A model generated the notes under the pieces. The model searched no databases. It was given only the letters and a program-made list of their open reading frames with translations, and was not told where the DNA came from. A program made the position numbers and the translations under genes. Below are positions 63,856 to 64,000 of a stretch of 64,000 bases of DNA, in pieces. How positions within the stretch are numbered: the stretch's first letter is position 1; the number at the start of each line of letters is the position of its first letter. This DNA is from an uncultured Flavobacterium sp. (GTDB taxonomy: Bacteria > Bacteroidota > Bacteroidia > Flavobacteriales > Flavobacteriaceae), in NCBI RefSeq assembly GCF_946478785.1, contig NZ_CAMLDD010000004.1:124001-188000 (forward strand), written 5' to 3'.

Positions 63856-64000
63856 ATGAAAATAATAGCTGTAATTCCGGCGCGATATGCATCAACACGT
63901 TTTCCTGCCAAATTAATGCAGGATTTGGGAGGTAAAACTGTAATTTTAAGAACATACGAAGCCTCTGTTGCCACAAATTTGTTTGATGATGTATTTGTTG
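63856..64000 (+). CDS. kdsB: 3-deoxy-manno-octulosonate cytidylyltransferase, N-terminal part
   Basis: Runs off the right edge. The 48 visible residues read [20 protein letters not shown] followed by [17 protein letters not shown], the nucleotide-binding start of KdsB, which makes CMP-Kdo for lipopolysaccharide core. The PARYxSTRFPxK motif is diagnostic. Confidence 0.93.
   Translation, partial: MKIIAVIPARYASTRFPAKLMQDLGGKTVILRTYEASVATNLFDDVFV

Overview
The window is a chromosome segment of a low-GC Bacteroidota bacterium, almost certainly a Flavobacterium (F. johnsoniae-like). The signs are Bacteroidota-type promoters (TAnnTTTG at -7), few Shine-Dalgarno sequences, a SusC/SusD utilisation locus, flavobacterial families (BshA, PrcB-like lipoprotein, DUF3822, GlnCT-type lipoprotein) and AT-rich dispersed palindromes. 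There is no phage, plasmid, CRISPR array, complete insertion sequence or tRNA.

Layout. 1-1.8 kb: two Fe-S oxidoreductase subunits and a conserved flavobacterial protein. 2.3-8.1 kb: bshA (bacillithiol), a PrcB-like lipoprotein, an outer-membrane barrel, an LpxH-like phosphatase, aroC and a dicarboxylate symporter. 8.1-13.9 kb: DEAD-box helicase, hutG and hutI separated by a coiled-coil protein, and a glutaminyl cyclase lipoprotein. 14.0 kb: SRP RNA, then an SDR enzyme, a GAF histidine kinase and fructose-6-phosphate aldolase. 17.6-31.7 kb: a chitin/GlcNAc utilisation locus made of a FucP-type sugar transporter, a LytS/LytTR two-component pair, SusC, SusD, a GH18 lipoprotein, a NagB-LmbE fusion and a GH20 hexosaminidase. 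32-34 kb: an ABC-F ATPase and a 56-residue lipoprotein. 34.2-41 kb: an accessory-looking stretch with Fic, a RibD_C reductase, SRPBCC-ArsR, an ECF sigma factor with a membrane partner, REP-like arrays, a broken copy of the arsR start, and DUF418. 41-50.6 kb: pyrR-X-pyrB, rnz, pdxH, sixA-ppk-ppx, TMEM175 and Crp/Fnr. 50.6-64 kb: flavodoxin-fold oxidoreductase, dnaX (split by a frameshift at ten A), a RibD_C reductase, BON and BON-LysM proteins, RNase P RNA, an RprXY-like two-component pair beside a broken outer-membrane gene, rsmD-DUF3822, a RecD-like helicase, a YgiD-type dioxygenase and the start of kdsB.

How the genes work together. The 17.6-31.7 kb locus reads as one pathway: chito-oligosaccharide capture (SusD/SusC), cleavage (GH18, GH20), inner-membrane uptake (MFS), and deamination and perhaps deacetylation to fructose-6-P (NagB-LmbE). 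A nearly identical ~94-bp segment lies upstream of both susC and nagB. It holds two 14-bp direct repeats 21 bp apart, the geometry expected of a LytTR regulator, and the LytTR gene is divergent from susC. That predicted regulon is the strongest new inference here.

Other points worth a second look are the dnaX A10-G slippery site, a NagB domain with Thr in place of the usual Asp of the GxGxDGH motif, a duplicated arsR 5' fragment joined to REP-like arrays, four copies of a Flavo-1-like structured element (one in the fsa leader), a candidate small RNA at 45.56-45.75 kb, and a tandem palindrome at the Fic start codon. All functional calls are from motif reading and context; no searches were run.
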